A stretch of DNA of 64,000 nucleotides from Sva-07 sp942492715 (GTDB lineage: Bacteria > Actinomycetota > Acidimicrobiia > Acidimicrobiales > Ilumatobacteraceae), in assembly GCA_942492715.1 (NCBI GenBank), contig CALOFW010000012.1:682001-746000 (forward strand), in the 5' to 3' direction. The translations under genes and the position numbers were made by a program. Within the stretch, counting starts at the first letter, position 1, and every line of letters starts with the position of its first letter. The notes under the pieces were generated by a model that was not told the origin of the DNA, did no database searches, and saw nothing but the letters and a program-made list of their open reading frames with translations. Of this stretch, positions 49,991-57,618 are shown one piece after another.

Positions 49991-51112
49991 TCAGTCGTAC
50001 ACGCCGAGGGCGTCGCCGAGCCGTCGGGCCAGCACGTCGTAGGCGAACTCGTCGAGGGCGCGCCGGCGCGATCGCTCCCCCATCCGGGCGCGCAGCGCAT
50101 CGTCGTCGAGCAGGAGCGTGAACGCATCGACGACCGACTGGACGTTCTCGGGATCGGAGATCACGACCCCGGTCTCGCCGTCGGCGACGGCCTCCGCGGC
50201 ACCGCCCGAGTCGCCGGCCACCTGTGGTACGCCGCACGACGCAGCTTCGACGAAGACGATGCCGAATCCCTCCTGTTCGAGCCCGCCCCATCGGTTGCGG
50301 CAGAGCATCGTGAAGATGTCGGCACACCCGTACAGCGACGGGAGGTCCTCGTTGGGTACCCGGCCGAGGAACCGGACCGGCGCGTCGAGTTCGGTGGCGA
50401 GACGTTCGAGCCGGTCGCGGTCGCGCCCGGCGCCGGCGATCACGAGGAGGAGGTCGGGCCGGGTGAGCCGGAGGCGGGCGACCGCTCGGATCGCCGTGTC
50501 GAACCCCTTGCGAGGGACCAGCCGAGAGAGACCCAGGATCACCTCGGCATCGGCCGGGATCCCGAAGTGTTCGCGGGCCGCCACTCGTTCGCTCGTCGAG
50601 AGCGGATGGAACTTGTCGGGGTCGACGCCGCACGGCACGACGGTGGTCGGCAGCGGACGGCCGGCTGCGTGCTCGCCCTCCGCCGCCGGGTAGCCCCCGG
50701 CCGCAATGATCTTGCGGGCACGCCGCAGCGTGTACGCCAGCGTCTGCTTGGCTCCGGGCAGCCGGCCGGGAACCGTCACCTCGGCGCCGTGGAGCACCAG
50801 GTCGTACGGCAGCGAGAGCGACGGCCCGATCAGGCCCAGCGGCACCGCCGGGTCGATGACCACGAAGTCCGCGCCGATCTCCTTCGCCAACGCGTCGACC
50901 TGCCGCACCATGAACGGGTGCGGCAACAGCACCGGCTCGCGGGTGCGTTCGATGCGGTACGGCTCGCCGGCGTCGAAGGCGTCGGCGCCCTCGTACGGGC
51001 TGGTGAGCACGGCGAACGATTCCGGCGGCAGGCGACGCCACCACTCCCACAGCAGTGACTGGATTCCGCCGATCTTGGGTGGGTAGTCGTTGGTGACGAG
51101 CAGGTGTTTCAC
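49991..51112 (-). CDS. GT4-family glycosyltransferase, PimB-like
   Basis: A 373-residue GT-B enzyme. The acceptor lobe begins LLVTNDYPPKIGGIQSLLWE and includes VLHGAEVTVPGRLPGAKQ. The donor lobe has GLSRLVPRKGFDTAIRAVAR, LVIAGAGRDRDRLERLATEL and the GT4 signature GLEQEGFGIVFVEAASCGVP. Closest familiar relatives are GDP-mannose-dependent PimB' enzymes, which add the second mannose to phosphatidylinositol mannoside. Neighbours (SRPBCC, membrane protein) support that but are not decisive. GTG 51112 overlaps the queG stop by four bases. Confidence 0.87.
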   Translation of the reverse strand: MKHLLVTNDYPPKIGGIQSLLWEWWRRLPPESFAVLTSPYEGADAFDAGEPYRIERTREPVLLPHPFMVRQVDALAKEIGADFVVIDPAVPLGLIGPSLSLPYDLVLHGAEVTVPGRLPGAKQTLAYTLRRARKIIAAGGYPAAEGEHAAGRPLPTTVVPCGVDPDKFHPLSTSERVAAREHFGIPADAEVILGLSRLVPRKGFDTAIRAVARLRLTRPDLLLVIAGAGRDRDRLERLATELDAPVRFLGRVPNEDLPSLYGCADIFTMLCRNRWGGLEQEGFGIVFVEAASCGVPQVAGDSGGAAEAVADGETGVVISDPENVQSVVDAFTLLLDDDALRARMGERSRRRALDEFAYDVLARRLGDALGVYD

Positions 51113-52165
51113 GCGCGGGATCGTTCGTCGAGTCGGGTGGCGGCCCAGGCGGCGTGTTCGGCGAGGATCGGATCGATCCCCGCACGGTAGTGGTCGACGA
51201 CGCGCCGCACGCGGCCATCGGCGGGGTCGCCGACGTTGCCGATCACGATCAGCGCGTTGCGGCGCAGCCAGCGGACGTCACGATCGGCGATGTACCAGTG
51301 ACCGTGGCGTTGTTCGATCGCATCATCGTCGGCGTCGAGCAACTCGATGGCGTCGACCCACGCCTGCGCGGCGGGGTCGAGTTCGATCGTGTCGCGTCGA
51401 CCGAGACGCACCGAGATCGGACAGGCGTCCTGGCAGTCGTCACAGCCGTAGATCCGATCACCGATCGCCTCGCGGTAGTCGACGGGGACGGACCCCGGCT
51501 TCTGGAGCACCCAGCTGAGGCAGCGGTTGGCGTCGATCACGCCCGGAGCGACGATGGCGCCGGTGGGGCACTCGTCGATGCAGCGCCGACACGAGCCGCA
51601 GCCGTCGGCGACGGGTGCTGCGGCCGGTTCGTAGGCGGCGGTCGTGACGATGCAGCCGAGGACGTACCAACTGCCCACGCCGGGGAGCAGGAGGTTCGCG
51701 TTCTTGCCGTACCAGCCGAGTCCGGCGCGGTGCGCGACCGCGCGGTCGACGATCGAGTTGTCGTCGGCGAACGCCACCGCCCGGTGGTCGGCGCGCCGGA
51801 TCCGGCGGCTGACGTCGCGCAGCGCCGCGCGCAGCGGCGCGTAGTGATCGACCCAGGCGTAGCGCCCCACTCGGGCGTGCGGCCCGTCGGTGGGCGTCGG
51901 CGGGTCGACCTCGGTCAGGTACGACCGTGCGGCAACGATCACGGACCGAGCACCCGGCACGGCTCGCTGCGGATCGGTCGAACGGTCGGGGTCACGGTAG
52001 GTGAACCCCATGTCGCCGTGGAGCCCCTCCGCCGCCCGGTCGTGAAGCGCTGTTCTGGCGCTCGTCGAGGACGTCGGCGGTGGTGACTCCGACGTGGCGA
52101 ACCCCGGCCGGGGCGAGCATCCGAGCGATCTCGTCGATCGTGGGAAGTGGTTCGGGCCGCCGCAC
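51109..52165 (-). CDS. queG: Epoxyqueuosine reductase QueG, with an apparent one-base frameshift
   Basis: The continuous main part (GTG/ATG near 52011 down to 51109, about 300 residues) has GLGWYGKNANLLLPGVGSWY and two 4Fe-4S clusters, CGSCRRCIDECPTGAI and YGCDDCQDACPISVRLG. The N-terminal 35 codons are in another frame: PLPTIDEIARMLAPAGVRHV, then GVTTADVLDE from GTG 52165. Skipping one base at 52060 joins VLDE to ARTALHDRAAEGLHGDMGFT, giving a normal 351-residue QueG. So the gene is interrupted, or one extra base was sequenced. QueG makes queuosine from epoxyqueuosine in tRNA. It leads the operon toward the PimB-like gene. Confidence 0.88.
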
Positions 52166-52185
52166 CGCGTCAGGGTACGGCAGGG

Positions 52186-52455
52186 TCAGGGCACGACGGC
52201 GAGGTCGGAGACGATGCCGCGCTCGAACTCGTCGAGCCCGACGAACCGAACCGGATCGTCGAGCATCCCCGCCTGCGCGAACAGCGCGATCGCTCGGTCG
52301 GCGGCGGTGGCCGGCGGGGCGACCGTGACGAAGTCGATCGGGCCGTCGTCGTTGGCGAGCAGGTGCGACACGACGCAGTCGGTGCACGCCGTGGTGCCCG
52401 TGGCGACGCAGGTGCCGCACTCGATGGAGAAGCCGTCGCTGTCGAGATCACTCAT
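52186..52455 (-). CDS. Small cysteine-rich conserved hypothetical protein
   Basis: An 89-residue acidic protein with four cysteines near the N-terminus (FSIECGTCVATGTTACTDCV) in CXXC and CXXC spacing, which looks like a small metal or iron-sulfur site. The rest is PIDFVTVAPPATAADRAIAL and DPVRFVGLDEFERGIVSDL. I do not know the family. It ends 20 bp before the queG GTG. ATG 52455 follows CATCAT by seven bases and is preferred; ATG 52464 would add three residues. Proximity to the iron-sulfur protein QueG may be meaningful. Confidence 0.7.
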   Translation of the reverse strand: MSDLDSDGFSIECGTCVATGTTACTDCVVSHLLANDDGPIDFVTVAPPATAADRAIALFAQAGMLDDPVRFVGLDEFERGIVSDLAVVP

Positions 52456-52464
52456 ACGGGCCAT

Positions 52465-52775
52465 GATGACGAAGGGCTGTCACAAGGTTCGCCGCGACCA
52501 ACCGAAAAGCGACACTCCCGATGCGGCCCAGCGGGTTCATTCAAGTCAAATCACTGTCTGGAATTCATCAGCTTTTCGTCTGGACATTGAGCCTCCCTTG
52601 ACGAAATCACCCGGTCGTGCCCTCCGAGATGAAACGACCCAGTTCGGGCAACGATCAACCGATCGACGGAAACGATTCAAGCCTGTCAATCGTCATGCCG
52701 AAGAGCGTTCATCAGCAAGAACACGCTCGCACCACCGCGCCGAGGCTGGGACGAGCATGTTGAAGGACGGGCGGA
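52465..52775. other. 311-bp region without a gene, upstream of the LuxR-type regulator
   Basis: This stretch is visibly less GC-rich than its surroundings. No coding frame with local codon bias is seen. It contains a TTGACG hexamer (about 52597-52602) without a convincing -10, and a weak inverted repeat ACGATT (52672-52677)/AATCGT (52688-52693). It probably holds the regulator's promoter and possibly the operator. Confidence 0.55.
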
Positions 52776-53585
52776 ATGCGGGTACTGACCAAACCATTGA
52801 CGGAGCTGCAACTGCAGCATGACTCCGACAGAGTCCTCAGGGACGAATCGGGGCGCCGTGTGCTCGTCGTCGAGGAGCACTCACTGCTTGCCGCCGGGCT
52901 GGGCCTGGCGCTCTCGGAGCGCTCGTGGAAGGTGGAGACCAGCTGCGGCTCCTCGGCCGATGACCTCGTAGGGCACATCACGTCGTTCCGGCCACAGTGC
53001 GTGCTGCTCGGGCTCAACCCACGCAACGGCGTCGGGAACGGAATCAACCTGATCCGTCCCGCAGTGTCGCTCGGGTCCAGCGTCGTGATGTTGACCTCTG
53101 AGCGTCGGCGGGCCGTACTCGCAGCATGCCTCGAAGCCGGCGCTGCCGGCTGGATCAAGGTGACCGCGGACCTCGACGACGTCGACTCGACGCTCACGAG
53201 CGCAGTCGCCGGACGACCGATCATCGGACGAACCGAACGGGCCGAATTGCTCGAGCTGCTCCGCGTCGAGCGCGCCACGGCACTGCGAGCGCAAGCCACG
53301 TTCTCCCAGCTCACCCAACGCGAAGCACTCGTGCTGGCCGCGCTCACGCAGGGCCTGAGCGCCGACGAGATCGCCAAGGCCCACTTCGTCGCGCTGACCA
53401 CCGTTCGCTCACAGATCCGCTCGATTCTGCAGAAGCTGGGCGTGCGCTCGCAATTGGCCGCGGTGGCTCTCGCCGACACTCATCGGGCGCTGCTCCCTCG
53501 CGAGGCCACTGCCGGCGCTGATCGACGCCGATCCGAGCCGTTGACCCTCGCTTCGGAACCGAATAGCGCGATGCGTTCGGCCTGA
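52776..53585 (+). CDS. LuxR-family regulator with degenerate receiver domain
   Basis: A 269-residue NarL-type protein. The receiver is degenerate. The usual acidic pair reads VVEEHSLLAAGLGLALSE, and the phosphoacceptor Asp of VLLD is Gly79 in CVLLGLNPRNGVG. MLTSERRRAVLAACLEAGAA and GWIKVTADLDDV keep the rest of the fold. The C-terminal helix-turn-helix is good: LTQREALVLAALTQGLSADE, IAKAHFVALTTVRSQIRSIL. Without the Asp it cannot be phosphorylated normally, so it may respond to a ligand or to protein contact. It lies beside the Tad pilus locus, which it may regulate (inference). AAGGA precedes the ATG. Confidence 0.9.
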   Translation: MRVLTKPLTELQLQHDSDRVLRDESGRRVLVVEEHSLLAAGLGLALSERSWKVETSCGSSADDLVGHITSFRPQCVLLGLNPRNGVGNGINLIRPAVSLGSSVVMLTSERRRAVLAACLEAGAAGWIKVTADLDDVDSTLTSAVAGRPIIGRTERAELLELLRVERATALRAQATFSQLTQREALVLAALTQGLSADEIAKAHFVALTTVRSQIRSILQKLGVRSQLAAVALADTHRALLPREATAGADRRRSEPLTLASEPNSAMRSA

Positions 53586-53601
53586 CGCGACCCGACCGGG
53601 A

Positions 53602-54159
53602 TCACCCGGCGATCAGCACCACAGCGAGTGTGCCGGCGATCAGCGGTGGCCCGAACGAGTAACGCACGTGGATGCGACGGTCGCGCAGCGACATCGCGAC
53701 GGCGATCACCAGCGCGAACAGATGGCCCACGAGGGCGCCGTACAGCACGAACGGCAGGCCGTACCAGCCGAGCAGCATGCCGAGCACCGCAGCGAGCCGG
53801 ACGTCTCCGAACCCGAGCATCACCATCCCGGTCAACTGAGTGGTGACCAGCCAGATCAGGAAGAACGCGCTGCTGAACAGCGCTGCACCGAGCACGGCGG
53901 TGCCGAGCGCCTGCCAGTCCTGACTGACGACGGCAGCGAAGACGAGACTGCCGGCGACGGCGGCGAGCGTCGAGAAGACGATCCGTCTCGGCAACCGCTG
54001 GACCTTCCAGTCGATGACGGCGAGCAGCGCGCCACCGAAGATGAACGCGAGCACTGCAGGCAGTTCCGGGCTGAAGCCGATGCGCCAGATGGCGACGACG
54101 AACAGCACGGCGGTCACCGCGTTGAGCCAATTGGTCTGCAAGAACGCCTTGAACGACAT
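53602..54159 (-). CDS. A24 prepilin peptidase (Tad type)
   Basis: A 185-residue polytopic aspartic protease that would cleave Flp, TadE and TadG prepilins. The catalytic aspartates are in LLAVIDWKVQRLPRRIV and VMLGFGDVRLAAVLGMLLGW (GxGD). There are about six membrane helices, and the methyltransferase domain of PilD is absent, as in TadV/CpaA. ATG 54159 lies seven bases after TAACGT, so probably leaderless. It is convergent with the LuxR-type regulator and divergent from flp. Confidence 0.92.
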   Translation of the reverse strand: MSFKAFLQTNWLNAVTAVLFVVAIWRIGFSPELPAVLAFIFGGALLAVIDWKVQRLPRRIVFSTLAAVAGSLVFAAVVSQDWQALGTAVLGAALFSSAFFLIWLVTTQLTGMVMLGFGDVRLAAVLGMLLGWYGLPFVLYGALVGHLFALVIAVAMSLRDRRIHVRYSFGPPLIAGTLAVVLIAG

Positions 54160-54166
54160 ACAAGCA

Positions 54167-54172
54167 ACGTTA
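54167..54172 (-). promoter_or_regulatory. -10 element TAACGT of the prepilin peptidase gene
   Basis: TAACGT seven bases before ATG 54159 on the minus strand. A CGAATTCG palindrome (54173-54180) abuts it. Confidence 0.45.
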
Positions 54173-54222
54173 CGAATTCGCGGAAATCACCAATTCATCA
54201 ATGTTGAGGATTTCTCCGAGAA

Positions 54223-54240
54223 AGAACTTCCGTAAGTTCT
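54223..54240. promoter_or_regulatory. Perfect inverted repeat upstream of flp
   Basis: AGAACTT-CCGT-AAGTTCT: 7-bp arms and a 4-base centre, 55 bp before the flp ATG and 64 bp before the prepilin peptidase start. The palindrome and its position between divergent pilus genes suggest an operator, possibly for the neighbouring LuxR-type protein. Confidence 0.5.
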
Positions 54241-54294
54241 CCATCGACCCACCTCGATCGGCGGGGTCGGGACTCATCAAGGAGCAAGAGAAAC

Positions 54295-54477
54295 ATGTTG
54301 AACATCGTGGAGCAGTACTCGGCCGACACCGTCGTCGAGTCGGAAGAGGGCGTCGTCGCCATCGAATACGTCCTCCTGGCCGCCGTAGTGGCGGTCGTCG
54401 TCGCCGCCCTCGCAACCCCTTTGGGGGGGCTTGGCACTCGCCTCGGAGGCATCATCAGCGGGGTCGCGGGCAGCTGA
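54295..54477 (+). CDS. flp: Flp-type pilin
   Basis: A 60-residue prepilin. The class III cleavage site is after Gly19 in ESEEGVVAIEYVLLAAVVAV: mature numbering puts Glu at +5 followed by Tyr, as Flp pilins require. A hydrophobic helix (about 20-45) and a short Gly-rich C-terminus (GGLGTRLGGIISGVAGS) follow. AAGGAG lies ten bases upstream of the ATG. A strong hairpin immediately after the stop probably sets high pilin mRNA relative to the machinery genes downstream. Confidence 0.92.
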   Translation: MLNIVEQYSADTVVESEEGVVAIEYVLLAAVVAVVVAALATPLGGLGTRLGGIISGVAGS

Positions 54478-54495
54478 CCGAAGCCCTGTGCGACC

Positions 54496-54522
54496 AGGGG
54501 GGAAGGACCGTCCTTCCCCCCT
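54496..54522 (+). terminator. 13-bp perfect hairpin between flp and tadE
   Basis: AGGGGGGAAGGAC pairs with GTCCTTCCCCCCT around a single central base; in practice a 12-bp stem with a CCG loop. It starts 19 bp after the flp stop. No U-run follows, so partial termination, 3' end protection of flp mRNA or processing are all possible. Confidence 0.7.
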
Positions 54523-54542
54523 GTCGCATCGGGATGGGAACC

Positions 54543-54911
54543 ATGCACAGACACCACACCTCACGTCGCGACGATCACGGAGTCGTCGCCTTCGAGCTCG
54601 TCCTCATCCTGCCGTTCCTGCTCATGCTGCTCGTGGGCATCCTCGTCCTGGGCAACTTCCTGAGCATCAAAGGGCAAGCCTCGAACCTCGCTCGCGACGG
54701 AGCCCGCCAGGCAGCCCTCTTTCCTGGCACCCCGCTCGGCGACGATCGTCTGTCGATCGTTGGGCCTGCGTGCCCGACGAGCCCCCGGGACCCATCGCAG
54801 TCGGTGACGGTACGAGCGACGCTGCCGGTTGGCCTCACATCGATCCCGCTCATCCCTGCCGTGCTCCCCAGCACGCTCCCGCAGGAAGTGACGATGCGAT
54901 GCGGAGGCTGA
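54543..54911 (+). CDS. TadE-like minor pilin
   Basis: A 122-residue pseudopilin. A short basic N-terminus (HRHHTSRRDDHG) is followed by the TadE signature GVVAFELVLILPFLLMLLVG with Glu at +5 after the Gly, then a helix and LGNFLSIKGQASNLARDGAR. Two cysteines (GPACPTSPRD and the C-terminal MRCGG) could pair. ATG 54543 follows GGGA; ATG 54534 is three codons earlier. The end overlaps tadG by 13 bp. Confidence 0.88.
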   Translation: MHRHHTSRRDDHGVVAFELVLILPFLLMLLVGILVLGNFLSIKGQASNLARDGARQAALFPGTPLGDDRLSIVGPACPTSPRDPSQSVTVRATLPVGLTSIPLIPAVLPSTLPQEVTMRCGG

Positions 54912-55822
54912 CACCACACGATCGAGACGACAGCGGTGTCGTCACCCTTCTCGTGATCGGCATGATCCCGATCCTGCTCCTTGCCACGGCAGCAGGCATC
55001 GACGTCAACAGGTTCAGCCAGGAGAACTCATCGGCCCAGCACAGCGCCGATGCCACCGCGCTCGCCGTGGCCACCGACTGCGTGCTCTCCGGATCTCCGC
55101 AGGGCGCAGCAAGCTACGACCGGTACCGCAAGGCCGAACAGGCCATTTCCGGCGACACGCCGCTCGTGTGCGGGAGCGGCCAAGTCCGGATCAAGATCGA
55201 GAAGAACGTCAACGGCGGATTGGTCCTCGACCGCAATGCGCGGTTGGTACAGAAAGAGGCCACGGTCAGCTGGGGCACGCTCGGCGGGGCGAATACCGTG
55301 CCGCTGGTCATCGCCGACTGCGAGTTCCGCGCCCCGTCCGTCGGCGAGACGGTCACCCTGTACCTCGACGACCCGAAACCACAGAGCGGCTGTTCATCGC
55401 TTCCGGGTGGCTTCAGCCAGCTCGACAAGGCCGGGTGTTCCGTGCCGGTCAGCGCCGGCGGAACCGTGGACGGCGTCACCGGCGTCGGTGGACTGCAGAA
55501 CAAGGTCCCCTGCCTCACCAACTCATCGGGGCCGGCACTGCCCCACACCGTTCTCATCCCCATCTACAACGCCGCGGCGTGTCAGACAGCCGACTGCAAG
55601 GGCAAGGGGCCGTACCTGATCGACGGGTTCGCGGCGATCGAACTCACCGGTTACTCGTTCAACGGCAACGTCTACGACGGGTCGCTCGGCAAGAAGTGTC
55701 CCGAGGACAAGGACCGCGGCAAGTACTGCCTCCAAGGAACGTTCGTCGAGTACCTCGATTCCCAGGGAACGCCCGGGCCGAGCACCGACTTCGGCGTCCG
55801 TCAGATCTATCTCTCCAGCTAA
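54899..55822 (+). CDS. TadG-like pilus protein with ten cysteines
   Basis: A 307-residue protein with an N-terminal Tad helix (SGVVTLLVIGMIPILLLATA) and the TadG phrase NSSAQHSADATALAVATDC. The remainder is a secreted domain containing ten cysteines, for example PKPQSGCSSLPGGFSQLDKA, NAAACQTADCKGKG and KKCPEDKDRGKYC. An even number in an exported protein suggests five disulfides. No von Willebrand domain is present here, unlike many TadG proteins; that function appears moved to TadB. AGGAAG precedes ATG 54899. The frame is rich in Gly/Ser/Thr. Confidence 0.87.
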   Translation: MRRLTPHDRDDSGVVTLLVIGMIPILLLATAAGIDVNRFSQENSSAQHSADATALAVATDCVLSGSPQGAASYDRYRKAEQAISGDTPLVCGSGQVRIKIEKNVNGGLVLDRNARLVQKEATVSWGTLGGANTVPLVIADCEFRAPSVGETVTLYLDDPKPQSGCSSLPGGFSQLDKAGCSVPVSAGGTVDGVTGVGGLQNKVPCLTNSSGPALPHTVLIPIYNAAACQTADCKGKGPYLIDGFAAIELTGYSFNGNVYDGSLGKKCPEDKDRGKYCLQGTFVEYLDSQGTPGPSTDFGVRQIYLSS

Positions 55823-55855
55823 CAACAGCCTCTCCAAGAGAAGGACAACTCCACC

Positions 55856-56722
55856 ATGAAGAACAAACGGCGGATCATCGGGATCGTTGCAGCAACGCTC
55901 CTGGCACTCATCGGCACCATCTCCCTCGTGGGTTACGTGCGTTCAGCGACGGACGAGGCCGTCGGCCAGGAAACGCTGGTCGACGTCTACGTCGTCGACG
56001 ACTTCGTTCCCAAGGGCGCCGAACCCGACACCATCAAGGCGTCGGTGTCGATCGGGCAGGTACCCTTCCGGCTCAAGCAGGACGGCGCGCTCACCGACCT
56101 CGATGCGGTCGGCGATCAGGTCGCTGCGAGTGACCTCCAACCCGGCGACCAGCTGCTCGCAGCCCGCCTGGCTCCCCGTGACATCGTGTCCGAGGAGGTC
56201 GCCGACAAGGTGCAGGTGTCGGTCCTGCTGGAAGCCGAACGAGCGGTCGGAGGCGCTCTCACCAAAGGCGACCTCGTCGGTGTCTACGTCTCGTTCGACC
56301 CGTTCGACGTCGGCGAAGCCGGCCGACCTTCCGACGCCGATGCAACGACCCCAGCCGAGGCGTTCGCCGGCCCGAACGGGGAGACATCGCCCGACCCGCA
56401 GGCCTCCGACGCCGGGAGCGCAGCGCTGCCGAGCAAGACCCCGAACGTGAGCGCGCTGGAGTTCCGGAACGTCCTGGTGACGAACGTCCAGACGATCAAT
56501 CCTCCCGTCACCCCCGACGACAACGGTGACGACGCGCCAGCGGTCGCCCAGGTCACGGGCACCCAGTACGTAGTCACGATCGCACTCTCGCCGGAGCAAT
56601 CCGAGCGCTTCGTCTTCGCGACCGAGTTCGGCAGGGTCAGGTTGTCACTCGATCCGGCCTCCGTCTCCGACGACGGCATCCGGCCGGTCACCTTCGCCGA
56701 CGTGTTCACGGCGGTGAAGTGA
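55856..56722 (+). CDS. cpaB: CpaB/RcpC-like pilus assembly protein
   Basis: A 288-residue protein with one N-terminal helix (RRIIGIVAATLLALIGTISL) and an SAF-type domain (VDVYVVDDFVPKGAEPDTIK, ASDLQPGDQLLAARLAPRDI, GGALTKGDLVGVYVSFDPFD). The middle linker is Asp/Pro/Thr-rich. CpaB stabilises the pilus or secretin; no secretin exists here, so it may act on the wall channel. AAGGA lies upstream of the ATG. It overlaps cpaE. Confidence 0.87.
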   Translation: MKNKRRIIGIVAATLLALIGTISLVGYVRSATDEAVGQETLVDVYVVDDFVPKGAEPDTIKASVSIGQVPFRLKQDGALTDLDAVGDQVAASDLQPGDQLLAARLAPRDIVSEEVADKVQVSVLLEAERAVGGALTKGDLVGVYVSFDPFDVGEAGRPSDADATTPAEAFAGPNGETSPDPQASDAGSAALPSKTPNVSALEFRNVLVTNVQTINPPVTPDDNGDDAPAVAQVTGTQYVVTIALSPEQSERFVFATEFGRVRLSLDPASVSDDGIRPVTFADVFTAVK

Positions 56723-57618
56723 TGGAGACGAACGCCCCGACCGTGATCGTCGGTTCCGACATGCCCCCCGAGCTGTTCGTGGACGTGTCTGCCACCTTGA
56801 GCAGTATGGGAGTGGTCGTCCGAACGGAGGGCTCCAACTCGGAGCCACACCAGTCGGAGCCACACCGGTCGAAGGTCATCGTCGTCGTGTCGCCGAAGGG
56901 CGGCGCCGGCAAGACGGCCGTCTCGTCGAATCTCGCCGTGGCGCTCGCCCAGCGCCACCCCGGCCGGGTGGTTGCGGTCGACCTCGATGTCCAGTTCGGC
57001 GATCTGGGTCTCGCGATGTCCCTCGACGCCGAACGCACGCTGGCGCAGCTCGCACGCGCCGGTCAGATCGATGCGACCACCCTGAAGCTGCACCTGACGG
57101 CCGGCCCCCACGGCTTGTTCGTACTCGCCGGCGCGGGAGATCCGGTCGACGCCGACTCGATCGGCCACGCCCACGTCTCTCAGGTGTTGCCGATGCTCGC
57201 CGAGAGCTTCGATTTCGTGATCGTCGACACACCAGCCGGGCTCGACGAACGGACGCTCGCCGCTCTCGAGTGCGCGACCGACCTCCTGATGGTGTCGAGC
57301 CTCGACGTCACGAGCATCCGCAGCCTGCGCAAGGCCCTCGACGCGTTCGACCACATCGGACTCTCGGCCGATCGGCGCCTGGTCCTGAATCGCGCCGACT
57401 CCAAGGTCGGGCTCGATCCGTCCGATGCAGAGGATGTCATGGGGATGAAGATCGCCTGCTCGATCCCGTCGAGTCGAGAGATCCCGCTCTCACTCAACCT
57501 CGGGACGCCGGTCGTGATCAGCGAACCGAAGTCAGCGGTGGCGAGGCAGCTCCAGCAGCTGTCCCGGCTCTACGCCGCCAGCGATGCGCCGCGGGCGCGA
57601 AAGGGGTGGCGGCGATGA
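56722..57618 (+). CDS. cpaE: CpaE/TadZ-like MinD-family ATPase
   Basis: A 298-residue ParA/MinD ATPase that localises Tad machines. The deviant Walker A is VVVSPKGGAGKTAVSSNLAV, with switch regions VVAVDLDVQFGDLGLAMSLD and FVIVDTPAGLDERTLAALEC. A short N-terminal degenerate receiver-like part (TVIVGSDMPPELFVDVSATL) precedes it, shorter than in CpaE of Caulobacter. GTG 56719 overlapping the cpaB stop is an alternative start. The end overlaps cpaF by four bases. Confidence 0.9.
   Translation: METNAPTVIVGSDMPPELFVDVSATLSSMGVVVRTEGSNSEPHQSEPHRSKVIVVVSPKGGAGKTAVSSNLAVALAQRHPGRVVAVDLDVQFGDLGLAMSLDAERTLAQLARAGQIDATTLKLHLTAGPHGLFVLAGAGDPVDADSIGHAHVSQVLPMLAESFDFVIVDTPAGLDERTLAALECATDLLMVSSLDVTSIRSLRKALDAFDHIGLSADRRLVLNRADSKVGLDPSDAEDVMGMKIACSIPSSREIPLSLNLGTPVVISEPKSAVARQLQQLSRLYAASDAPRARKGWRR

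Noticed and set aside
52597..52625. TTGACG as the -35 of the LuxR-type gene
   Set aside because: No plausible -10 is found 16-18 bp downstream, so I did not call a promoter.
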